From JAVZGQ01 sp038998365 (lineage in GTDB: Archaea > Aenigmatarchaeota > Aenigmatarchaeia > CG10238-14 > SCSR01), in assembly GCA_038998365.1 (NCBI GenBank), contig JAVZHJ010000013.1, positions 1 to 15,722 on the forward strand: a stretch of 15,722 bases of DNA, in the 5' to 3' direction. How positions within the stretch are numbered: the stretch's first letter is position 1; every line of letters begins with the position of its first letter. Position numbers and translations under genes: made by a program. A model generated the notes under the pieces. It worked only from the letters and a program-made list of their open reading frames with translations, searched no databases and was not told where the DNA came from. Below are positions 1-7,008 of the stretch, piece by piece.

Positions 1-11
1 AAAATCAAAAT

Positions 12-21
12 CTTTTATATT
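12..21 (+). promoter_or_regulatory. TATA box of the first gene, touching a TTGTCGAA motif
   Basis: An archaeal TATA-like box (TTTATAT, 14-20) is centred 27 nt before the GTG at 44, the spacing expected for a leaderless transcript. The motif TTGTCGAA (20-27) abuts the box, and its exact inverse TTCGACAA lies at 432-439 at the end of the gene. A DNA-binding product next to such a motif makes autoregulation possible, but that is inference. Confidence 0.45.
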
Positions 22-43
22 GTCGAAAAAACAAAATTATATT

Positions 44-442
44 GTGAACCTGTTAATCCTTAAAAAGAAAAACAGCAATGAAGAGCAAATGGAAGAGCTC
101 TTGAGGCAAATGGATGCTCAAAGAGCTCAAATGGCAATAGAGCTAGAAAAACTGAAAAATTTAGGGGAGAAAATCCAAGAAATGGAGAATAGATTAAAGG
201 AAATAGAAAGGATAATTTCTGCTGGAGGCTATAAGCTAAGGACAAATCCTGTAAGCTCAAAAACAAAAGAAGCGATAAAGATGATTTTGCAAAAGTATGG
301 TGAGCTCACACCTTTCCAGCTCAGCAAGCTCATCAAACTGTCGAGAACAAGATGTAACGAATATCTGAAAGAAATGGAGCGAGAAGGCATAGCTGTATCA
401 AGAATTGAGAGTCGAAAAAAATACTATAAACTTCGACAATAG
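44..442 (+). CDS. Coiled-coil plus winged-helix DNA-binding protein, probable transcriptional regulator
   Basis: The start is chosen as GTG at 44, which gives 132 residues and sits 27 nt after a TATA box. TTG at 20 (inside the promoter) and ATG at 89 are the alternatives. The N-terminal half is a charged heptad-like helix rich in E, K, Q and M, compatible with a dimerising coiled coil. The C-terminal ~60 residues look like a winged helix: a helix with LTPFQLSKLIKLSRTRCNEY as recognition-helix candidate, then EMEREGIAV and a basic wing ending KKYYKLRQ. It is probably a small archaeal regulator. No ligand-binding domain or metal site is visible, and targets are unknown. It converges with the membrane protein gene ending at 485. 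Confidence 0.7.
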   Translation: MNLLILKKKNSNEEQMEELLRQMDAQRAQMAIELEKLKNLGEKIQEMENRLKEIERIISAGGYKLRTNPVSSKTKEAIKMILQKYGELTPFQLSKLIKLSRTRCNEYLKEMEREGIAVSRIESRKKYYKLRQ

Positions 443-455
443 CTTAAGCTAGATT

Positions 456-467
456 CGACTTTTGTCG
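456..467. terminator. Small hairpin between convergent genes
   Basis: CGAC, a four-T loop and GTCG form a 4-bp hairpin in the 42-nt gap between convergent genes (stops at 442 and 485). It could serve either strand as a weak terminator. It also contains the GTCG core found near the first gene's promoter, so it may instead be an operator copy. Confidence 0.22.
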
Positions 468-484
468 GTTCTTAAATCAACACT

Positions 485-1045
485 TCAAAAAACTATTCCT
501 AAACAAACTATGAGAAGAATTCCCAAAAAATTGAGAATGTAAGAAAGCAAGAAGAATTTTTTTGTATGGTATTCACTAACTCCAAGCAAAGTAACACCAA
601 TTTCATCGGGCAAGGGAGAAGCTATGATAAACCCAGCAAAAATTGGAACTATAGCCCTAAACTTCTTTGAAAGCCTGATTTTTCTAAAATTTATTCCAGA
701 TTCTCCAAAAAGATTTTCAATTTCCTTGAGCAAATGATCTTTCACAAACTTGAATATGAAATAATCACCAACAACACTCCCAAAAGCTGCTATTATTGAA
801 ACAAGCAAAAAATTCATAGTTTCACCCATCACAGCCAAAACAGCTATTGCTATAGGCGAAGTTAAGCCATAAGTGTAAAAAATGCCAGAAGCAAAAGCAC
901 CTAAATAGCTAAATTCCCCCAACCCACTTATGAAATTTTTCATAAAATTGGTTTGGAGTATAAACCCAGCAATTATCACGCTTATGCACAAGAAGAAAAG
1001 ATTTTTGTACTTATATTTCCATTTCTTCTCGACTTTATTTTTCAT
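485..1045 (-). CDS. VTT/DedA-like integral membrane protein
   Basis: The product is 186 residues with a basic N-terminus (MKNKVEKKWKYKYK) and several hydrophobic segments: about 15-32, 45-65, 68-95 and two near the C-terminus. A GSVVGDYFIFK stretch resembles the glycine-rich membrane motif of DedA/VTT (SNARE-associated) proteins, and a later ASPLPDEIGVTLLGVS segment resembles the re-entrant loop region of that superfamily. Some members are lipid scramblases or transporters; the activity here is unknown. The start ATG overlaps the topA stop as ATGA, so it is probably translationally coupled to topA and is the last gene of the minus-strand run. The family call rests on pattern only. Confidence 0.6.
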   Translation of the reverse strand: MKNKVEKKWKYKYKNLFFLCISVIIAGFILQTNFMKNFISGLGEFSYLGAFASGIFYTYGLTSPIAIAVLAVMGETMNFLLVSIIAAFGSVVGDYFIFKFVKDHLLKEIENLFGESGINFRKIRLSKKFRAIVPIFAGFIIASPLPDEIGVTLLGVSEYHTKKFFLLSYILNFLGILLIVCLGIVF

Positions 1046-3144
1046 TTCTTCCCCTTAGAAATATTTTGTTTTTTAATCTTTTTACCCCAATCTTTCTTGG
1101 TCTCGCATTTAGGATCCAAACACATCCTGAAAGGTCTTTTGCCTTTCCTGAAAACTTGTATGATTGGAGTGCCACATTTTTCACAAATGTTGCCGGTGGC
1201 TTGAATGCTTGCTCCTGTAGGCAAAGGATAGCCCATTTTGCAGTTAGGATAATTGCTACAACCTACAAAAAACTTACCGCTAAGCCTAGACCTTAAAATC
1301 CTTAACTCACCTGTTTTACAATTAGGACAATTACCAAGCTTCCTCTCTTCTTCCCTTTTGTTCATCAAAGCTTCTAACAGCTTTTTACCAATCTTCTTTT
1401 CATTCGCTTTGAATTCTTCCAAAATTTCTTTCAAAGTCTTCTTCGCTTCTTCTACCACTTCTTCCCTTTTCTTTTTGCCTTGATAAACAAGCTCCATTTC
1501 TTCTTCAAATTTTCTAGTAAGCTCTTCTGACAAAATTTTCGGACAAAATTCTTTCAAAGCTTTAACAACAGCTTCACCAAGCTTAGTTACTTGAATGCTC
1601 TTTCCGCTTATGTAGCCTCTGTCGTAAAGAGTTTGCAAAATTTCCGACCTAGTTGCGCGGGTCCCAAGATTTCTAGCTTCCATTTCCTTTATTATGCTTC
1701 CTTGAGAATAGCGAGCAGGAGGTTGAGTTTCTTTTGCTAGCTCTTCCAGCTTTATGACTTTTATCGTTTGACCAATCTTAAGCTCAGGTAAGATTATTTC
1801 TTCCCTCTTCAAATAAGGCTCATAAATCTTAGTCCAACCAGGCTCTAAAGTTCTTTTACCAACAAGCAAGAAAATATGGCCAGCAACGTCTAAGCTAACA
1901 GTGTTAGTTTCTCTCAAAGCTTCATCTCCAAAAACAGCTAAAGTGCGTCTTGCTATCAAATCATAAATTTTTCTTTGTTGTGGAGTAAGCTTAGATAAAT
2001 CAGGAACTTCCCAAGTAGCGTAAACTGCAGGATGAGCAGGATCTTCTTTCTTACCTTCAACAGGCACGAGCTTCTCTTTCTTCAAAAGCTCTTCTGCAAA
2101 CTTTTTGTATTGAGGTAAAGAAGCTAAAGCTTTCAAAATTTTCTCATAATTCACGCTTGCTGGTAATTTCTGCGAAGCAGATCTTGGATAACTTATAAAC
2201 CCTTGTTGGTACAAGCTTTCAGCTATGTTCATTGTTTGTTGAGGGGAAAATTTAAACTGCTGGTAAGCTTCAGCTTGCAAGTCTGTTGTGTTGAAAGGCA
2301 CAGGAGGTGCTTGCTTGTACTTCTTCTTCTTGATATCTTTCACTTTTGCATCTTTTCCCTTACACTCTTGCAATATCTTGTCAGCATCTTCCTTCTTCCA
2401 AATCCTACCTTTCTCGTAGCTTGCAATAGCTTGAGTTCCGTTTATCTTGACGTGAAGCTCAAGCTCCCAGAAAGGCTTAGGCTTGAACTTCCTGATTTCA
2501 AGTTCTCTTTCCAACAAAATTGCTAAGGTGGGCGATTGCACCCTACCAGAAGACAAAATCGCAAAACCTTTTTCAGCAGCACTTTTTAGAGCTAAAGTTA
2601 AGGCTCTTGTTGTGTTGATTCCCCAAAGCCAGTCAAGCTCATGCCTTGTTAAACCAGCTTCAAGCTGTCCAAAATCTATGTGAGGCGAAACTTTTTCATA
2701 AGCTTCTATCAATTCATCTTTTGTTAATGTAGAGAATTTCATTCTTTTTGCATCATTCCTATTTGCCAAAAACCTTAAGATATTCGCACCAATGCATTCA
2801 CCTTCAGTATCGTAATCTGTTGCAATTATAAAATCAGAGCCTTTTTCAACTAGTTTTTTCACAACATCAAAATACTTCTTGGAAAATGCAGATTGTTTGT
2901 TTACTTCAAAACTAGGTTTCCAAGTATAGTTGAAGATCGGATATTTCCAACCCCTTTCAACAGGAGCTAAATTGAACAAGTGTCCAACAGCACATGCAAC
3001 AATATGCTTCTTCCCATTTCTTTCAAACTCGTAGTAAGTTACTTTATTCTCGTCCGTGTAAGACTTAAGACTTTTCTTTTCAGCTAAAGCTTCTGCAATC
3101 CTTCTTGCAGCATCTGGCTTCTCAGCTATTATTACTATTGACAT
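1042..3144 (-). CDS. topA: DNA topoisomerase I, archaeal type IA
   Basis: The 700-residue enzyme relaxes negative supercoils by a 5'-phosphotyrosyl single-strand break. The Toprim domain opens the protein (MSIVIIAEKPDAARRIAEAL) and carries the metal-binding acidic set in ATDYDTEGE (D110, D112, E115). The catalytic tyrosine is Y319 in QGFISYPRSAS. Later core motifs include SSGRVQSPTLAIL (about 198-210) and the GTRATRSEI segment. Two zinc ribbons end the protein: C606, C609, C629, C635 and C654, C657, C675, C680. A lysine-rich tail follows. Length and domain order match archaeal TopA rather than reverse gyrase, since no helicase is fused. It lies 31 nt downstream of the coiled-coil gene and overlaps the membrane protein gene by 4 nt. 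Confidence 0.96.
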   Translation of the reverse strand: MSIVIIAEKPDAARRIAEALAEKKSLKSYTDENKVTYYEFERNGKKHIVACAVGHLFNLAPVERGWKYPIFNYTWKPSFEVNKQSAFSKKYFDVVKKLVEKGSDFIIATDYDTEGECIGANILRFLANRNDAKRMKFSTLTKDELIEAYEKVSPHIDFGQLEAGLTRHELDWLWGINTTRALTLALKSAAEKGFAILSSGRVQSPTLAILLERELEIRKFKPKPFWELELHVKINGTQAIASYEKGRIWKKEDADKILQECKGKDAKVKDIKKKKYKQAPPVPFNTTDLQAEAYQQFKFSPQQTMNIAESLYQQGFISYPRSASQKLPASVNYEKILKALASLPQYKKFAEELLKKEKLVPVEGKKEDPAHPAVYATWEVPDLSKLTPQQRKIYDLIARRTLAVFGDEALRETNTVSLDVAGHIFLLVGKRTLEPGWTKIYEPYLKREEIILPELKIGQTIKVIKLEELAKETQPPARYSQGSIIKEMEARNLGTRATRSEILQTLYDRGYISGKSIQVTKLGEAVVKALKEFCPKILSEELTRKFEEEMELVYQGKKKREEVVEEAKKTLKEILEEFKANEKKIGKKLLEALMNKREEERKLGNCPNCKTGELRILRSRLSGKFFVGCSNYPNCKMGYPLPTGASIQATGNICEKCGTPIIQVFRKGKRPFRMCLDPKCETKKDWGKKIKKQNISKGKK

Positions 3145-3175
3145 TAAATCAAATTCTTCTTGAAAATTTAAAAAG

Positions 3176-5257
3176 CTACTCTACCACAAGAGGTTTATTA
3201 GAGCCCTTTGCTTCCTCTTCTAGGGACACAAGCTTACTTTCAAGAGAAGAAATCTTTTTCAATAATTCTTTTACAGTATGGTCAACATCAGAAGGTTTGC
3301 TCATTTCTTTCTTCTCTATTTTTGATTTTCCAGGCAGTTGAGATAAAGCAGCTTTGAGATTTTCGAATATTTCATTGGGCATGGCTTCTATTCTGCTTTC
3401 CATCCTTGCCAACTTTTCTTCCACGGAAGATGGAATTTCTGGCCTACTTGCTATTTCATCAACTTTTTCAATAAGTTTAGTCAAAGCTTTTTGTAGATTG
3501 TCTATCTTCATGTCAAATTCAGCCTTTCTATTTAACAAATAATCCACGTTCTCTTTGAGGGAATTGAGTCTTGAAGAAAGAAACTTAATATCTATTTCAG
3601 ATTTAGTTGCTATTATTCCACTAATCTTATCTTTTATATCTTTTATTTCTTTGCTTGTTTCTGCTCTCAAATCAGAAATTTCAGAAGCAACCCTTTGAAT
3701 GACTTGAGTTTCAAGAGGCTTTATCCTTTCATTCAATCTTTTAACTTCATTTTGTAGGCCCACTATTTGTTCTGTCCTAGACTTGAATTCATCAATTTCT
3801 TCTTTAACTTTTGAAAAGGCTTCACTTAAGCTCAAAACTTGTTCTGAAAGCAAAGGCAAAACAGATATCTTTTCATCCACATTCTTATTTACAGAAGATT
3901 CCGTAAGTCTGATTTTTTCCCTAAGTTCTATCATCTTTTCTTCAATGGAAATCAAACTTTTACTGATTTCCTCAATTTGTTTTGTCCGATTTTCAATTTC
4001 ATTTAACTTATCCCTTAAACCTGAAATGTTTTCTTCAACTTTTTTCAGCAAACTCGGTTCAATTTTTTCGGTTTTTTCTTTAAGCTGATTAATTTCTGAT
4101 AGCTTAGAAAATATGGATTTTATTTTTTCTTCCATTTCTTTCAATTCTTCCTTCAGTTTAACAATTTCTGGCTCGAATTCTCCCTTCAACTTGGTTATTT
4201 CTTCTGCTCTGTTTTCAAGTTCATTTACTTTTTCTTCCAACATTCCAACTTCTTTTATTGGAATGGGCAAATTTTCTATTTTACTTTTAACGATTTCAAT
4301 TTCTTCTTCAAGTTTTTTGACTTCGTTACTCATAAAATTTATTTTTTCTTCAAATTCCGGCTTGATTACTTCTTTCAAACTCTTCATAGTTTCTGTAGAT
4401 AGAGTTGAAACTTTTTCTTCCAGTTTACTTACCCTCTTTTCAACAATTTCGGGAATTTCCGGCCTAGATGATAATTCTTCAATCCTAAACATAGCTTGAG
4501 AAACCTTTTCTTTTAGTTCTAAGAACTCTTCTTCAATCCTTCCCACTTTTTCTCCAGGAATAGAACTTTCCAAAAACTTTGTCTTTTCTCTTAGTTTGAT
4601 TATTTCTGTTTTAATTGGGGCAAAATCTTCTTTCAAACCTTCCAAAAGTCTCATTTTTTCTTCGAGGGCTAAGATTTTATCCCCAAGCTCTAAAATTTGT
4701 TCAGTTGGCAGTAAAATTCCAGCAATTTTTTCATTTATTCTTTCAATTTCTTTCTCGACTTTTTTCAAATCTTCTTTCAAGGCAAGTTGAGCATTCTTAT
4801 CTTTAATTTCAACAATCTCTTCTTCTATTTTCTTTATAATCGAACTTTCAAAAAGCCCAATTTTGCTTGCAAGCTTCTTTATCTCTTCTTCTAAATTTTT
4901 TATCTGCTCTATTTGGGGTAAAATAGCTTCAAAATTCTTTATTTCTTTAGATAAGGCTATAGTTCTTTGTGAAGTTTCTGTTGTCCTTGATTCAAGGGTC
5001 TCTAAAAGTTTCTTGAGTTCAACACCACCCAAATTTTCAACCATTATCAAATCTTCTAGTTCATCGAGTCTCTCTTTAATTTCATGAATAGTTTGAATAT
5101 CAATTGTTTGGAGTGATTTTAGCTTTTCATTTATTTCACCTATTGCTATTTCAAGATTCACAAGCCTTTTGTCAACTTGAAGAATTGCGAACTTGAATTT
5201 GTCCTCAACTTTTTCTTCTAAATTAGCCTTCTGCTCTTCAGAATTCAAGACTTCCAC
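3176..5257 (-). CDS. Long coiled-coil protein of unknown function
   Basis: The product has about 690 residues, almost all charged alpha-helix with heptad spacing of L/I/V and dense E and K. There is no signal peptide, membrane helix or enzymatic motif. A short module SRPEIP followed by a charged helix occurs twice (264-269 and 604-609), and LP or IP breaks recur (LLPTEQ, NLPIPIKE, VLPLLSEQ), suggesting stacked helical segments. The C-terminus has a short separate helix (HTVKELLKKISSLESKL) after a K/S/P-rich linker. The start is uncertain. GTG at 5257 is about 30 nt from a TATA-like AATATAAC; TTG at 5248 has AGGTGG five nt upstream. It lacks Walker motifs, so it is not an SMC or Rad50 protein. 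A scaffold or structural role is inference only. Confidence 0.75.
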   Translation of the reverse strand: MEVLNSEEQKANLEEKVEDKFKFAILQVDKRLVNLEIAIGEINEKLKSLQTIDIQTIHEIKERLDELEDLIMVENLGGVELKKLLETLESRTTETSQRTIALSKEIKNFEAILPQIEQIKNLEEEIKKLASKIGLFESSIIKKIEEEIVEIKDKNAQLALKEDLKKVEKEIERINEKIAGILLPTEQILELGDKILALEEKMRLLEGLKEDFAPIKTEIIKLREKTKFLESSIPGEKVGRIEEEFLELKEKVSQAMFRIEELSSRPEIPEIVEKRVSKLEEKVSTLSTETMKSLKEVIKPEFEEKINFMSNEVKKLEEEIEIVKSKIENLPIPIKEVGMLEEKVNELENRAEEITKLKGEFEPEIVKLKEELKEMEEKIKSIFSKLSEINQLKEKTEKIEPSLLKKVEENISGLRDKLNEIENRTKQIEEISKSLISIEEKMIELREKIRLTESSVNKNVDEKISVLPLLSEQVLSLSEAFSKVKEEIDEFKSRTEQIVGLQNEVKRLNERIKPLETQVIQRVASEISDLRAETSKEIKDIKDKISGIIATKSEIDIKFLSSRLNSLKENVDYLLNRKAEFDMKIDNLQKALTKLIEKVDEIASRPEIPSSVEEKLARMESRIEAMPNEIFENLKAALSQLPGKSKIEKKEMSKPSDVDHTVKELLKKISSLESKLVSLEEEAKGSNKPLVVE

Positions 5258-5283
5258 CTAAATAATAATTTCATTTTTTCAAG

Positions 5284-5793
5284 TTATATTCTTTTTTCAT
5301 ATCTTAGCCAAAGGACCCAAGAGGCAAGAATGGCAAAAATTAAGCCAAATTGCCAAAAAAAGTCATGAACAAAACCAAATAAATCGGGCCTAATTAAAGA
5401 AAAGTAAATTGTTATAACTATTCTTGCTATGTTAAATAAAAAAATGGAAGGTAAAGCAAAAATTAAGAAAATAAACTTTTTCTTCCATTTTATAGAAGGT
5501 GTTGCAATTGCCAAAGAAAAAAGAGCATACAAAGACTTCCAGCCGGTACAGTCCATATCTATTTCAATAAAAGCTATTTCCGTCCCTCTGATTACCATCA
5601 AGCTTGATTGATTCAAATTGGCTTGAATTTTAAATGCTTGCAAAAATTTGTAGGAGAGAAAAGCAACAAGATTTTGCAAAGGCTGATAAGAAAAATTTAT
5701 GAATATCAAAACGTAGAGGGGAATAGCAAGTAAGTTGAACTTAATCAAAAACCAAATCACTTGCAAAAGCTTTTTTCTGGTCCTTTTCTTCAT
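5284..5793 (-). CDS. Archaeosortase/exosortase family transpeptidase
   Basis: The 169-residue multi-pass membrane protein shows the Cys-Arg-His triad of the exosortase/archaeosortase superfamily: C82 in DMDCTGWKS, R124 in FNIARI, and H143 in FVHDFFWQ. Hydrophobic stretches lie around 11-33, 38-55, 84-98, 107-133 and 146-163. Family members cut a C-terminal tripartite signal (short motif, membrane helix, basic cluster) on secreted proteins, often with lipid attachment. It is shorter than typical 250-300 residue members but keeps the core. No protein in this window ends with such a sorting signal, so substrates lie elsewhere. Its ATG overlaps the DUF460 gene stop as ATGA, pointing to coupled translation. 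Confidence 0.88.
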   Translation of the reverse strand: MKKRTRKKLLQVIWFLIKFNLLAIPLYVLIFINFSYQPLQNLVAFLSYKFLQAFKIQANLNQSSLMVIRGTEIAFIEIDMDCTGWKSLYALFSLAIATPSIKWKKKFIFLIFALPSIFLFNIARIVITIYFSLIRPDLFGFVHDFFWQFGLIFAILASWVLWLRYEKRI

Positions 5794-6284
5794 TTTCTTT
5801 TCCTCATGATCTCTTTTGCAGCGTCAGCTATACTTTCGCTCTTCTTCTTAAAGACCCTTTTAACAACATCTTCAAAAATCTCGTCCACTCCAAGTTTTTT
5901 AACAACTTCTTCAATTTTCAAGAAAGTACTGTGATAATTCCTAAAAGCTCTTAAAGCTGCTGCTAAAGCGTCTTTTTGGTGAGAATCTTTTGCTAACCAT
6001 TTGAAATCTTCTAGCAACTTGGCTTTTTCCTTATAACTCAAGGAGACTTGGGGGTAAAAAACCTTACATCCTAAAGAACTTGCAATTTTTTCTATACCCT
6101 TTGGTAAAGGATTTACATCACTTGCAATTATCAAAGCATCGCCAAATTTCAGAATATGTTTAATGATTTCAGCACGAGTTGCTTCCTTTATACTAGACAA
6201 ATCTAGTATGTTGCCCTTTGTATCTAATATAGCTATTCCTGTGGTTGAACCAATATCAATTCCAACTATTAAATTTTTCTTCAG
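5790..6284 (-). CDS. DUF460-type RNase H/RuvC-like domain protein with probable CTG start
   Basis: No ATG, GTG or TTG can start the full domain. The first TTG (6200) would remove the first β-strand and its aspartate. Reading back in frame gives KKNLIVGIDIGSTTGIAILD, a classic RNase H-fold opening (D10), to a CTG at 6284, with an in-frame TGA just before. The ribosome-binding sequence GAGGTGA lies 4 nt upstream of CTG. With this start the protein has 164 residues. The later DSHQKDALAAALRAF motif matches the RuvC/YqgF-like acidic helix of DUF460. The role is unknown, perhaps nucleic acid cleavage or resolution. Larger archaeal DUF460 proteins carry extra regions that are absent here. It sits directly after the XPF/Hef nuclease gene and overlaps the archaeosortase gene. 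Confidence 0.8.
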   Translation of the reverse strand: MKKNLIVGIDIGSTTGIAILDTKGNILDLSSIKEATRAEIIKHILKFGDALIIASDVNPLPKGIEKIASSLGCKVFYPQVSLSYKEKAKLLEDFKWLAKDSHQKDALAAALRAFRNYHSTFLKIEEVVKKLGVDEIFEDVVKRVFKKKSESIADAAKEIMRKRK

Positions 6285-6288
6285 GTTT

Positions 6289-6295
6289 TCACCTC
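6289..6295 (-). promoter_or_regulatory. Shine-Dalgarno site that decides the CTG start
   Basis: GAGGTGA, complementary to the archaeal 16S 3' end, overlaps the TGA stop of the upstream nuclease gene. It ends 4 nt before CTG at 6284. No other start codon is in register with it: the overlapping GTG frame stops after two codons. Confidence 0.6.
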
Positions 6296-6947
6296 AATAT
6301 TTTTCACTCAAAACTTTCTTTATTTTTTTGGCAAGCTTCTTCCCAATCCCCCTTACTGATTTTAATTCTTCTTCACTAGCAGAAAAAACTTTCTCCACAG
6401 AACCAAACTTTTCAAGCAACCTCTTTGATAGAATTGTGGAAATGCCTGGAATACTTGAGACTATGAACTCTTTAACCTTCTTCCCATCTTCAGGTTTTTT
6501 ACCAACTTTGAAAGCTAGGGTAAAATTCTTCTCCTCTTGTTCTTTCCTTGCTATCCAGTAAATTGTTTTTGCTGTGTCTAGCTGATTTCTCGTGCTTATC
6601 AAGCTTATTCCAAAATCAACTACTAAGCTTGCTATTGCTCCCTTTAAAGAATTCTCGTTTATTTCTCTTGTAGAATAGCCTTCTATCAAAATTATTGGCT
6701 TTTCGAAATTTCTCTTAAGCTCTTTAGCCTGTTCGAAAATTCTACCATCAATTATAGAAGAAATGAAATCATCGTAAGTTTTTCTTTCAATAGCAATTCT
6801 CTTGCTGCAAATGAAATCCCCACACTCCAAAGCCATCTCATTCACAGTTGCTACCATTTTCTTCAGAATTTCATTGATTTCCCTTTCTCTGTAGTCACAG
6901 ATGAGCATAACTTTTTCTGATTTCAATAGAGTCTGCTTTTCTCTCAT
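6294..6947 (-). CDS. XPF/Hef family structure-specific endonuclease, stand-alone nuclease half of Hef
   Basis: The 217-residue protein has an ERCC4-type nuclease domain (about 13-150) followed by a tandem helix-hairpin-helix domain. The catalytic signature GD-x(n)-ERK-x3-D is seen as GD (43-44), ERK (54-56) and D60, with a further acidic D18 in ICDYRE. The HhH2 domain shows IPGISTILSKRLLEKFGS and VRGIGKKLAKKIKKVL near the C-terminus. Such enzymes cut 3'-flap, splayed and stalled-fork DNA as dimers. In euryarchaeal Hef this part is fused behind an SF2 helicase; here that helicase is the separate gene just upstream, 61 nt away. GGAT lies about 7 nt before the ATG. Its stop is embedded in the ribosome-binding site of the DUF460 gene. 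Confidence 0.93.
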   Translation of the reverse strand: MREKQTLLKSEKVMLICDYREREINEILKKMVATVNEMALECGDFICSKRIAIERKTYDDFISSIIDGRIFEQAKELKRNFEKPIILIEGYSTREINENSLKGAIASLVVDFGISLISTRNQLDTAKTIYWIARKEQEEKNFTLAFKVGKKPEDGKKVKEFIVSSIPGISTILSKRLLEKFGSVEKVFSASEEELKSVRGIGKKLAKKIKKVLSEKY

Positions 6948-7008
6948 ATATTATCCTTTTTTCTCCCATATCTTTTATTAAATTTAGAACTTCTAAAGTC
7001 GTTTAAAT

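Noticed and set aside
3354..5087. Open frames on the plus strand opposite the coiled-coil gene
   Set aside because: They are antisense shadows of E/K-rich codons, giving Ser/Phe/Ile-rich low-complexity products with no motif.
6948..7008. Frameshift in a once-fused Hef gene
   Set aside because: The gap carries an in-frame stop, a spacer and a ribosome-binding-like GGAT before the nuclease ATG. Both proteins look complete, so a true split is favoured over a sequencing error.
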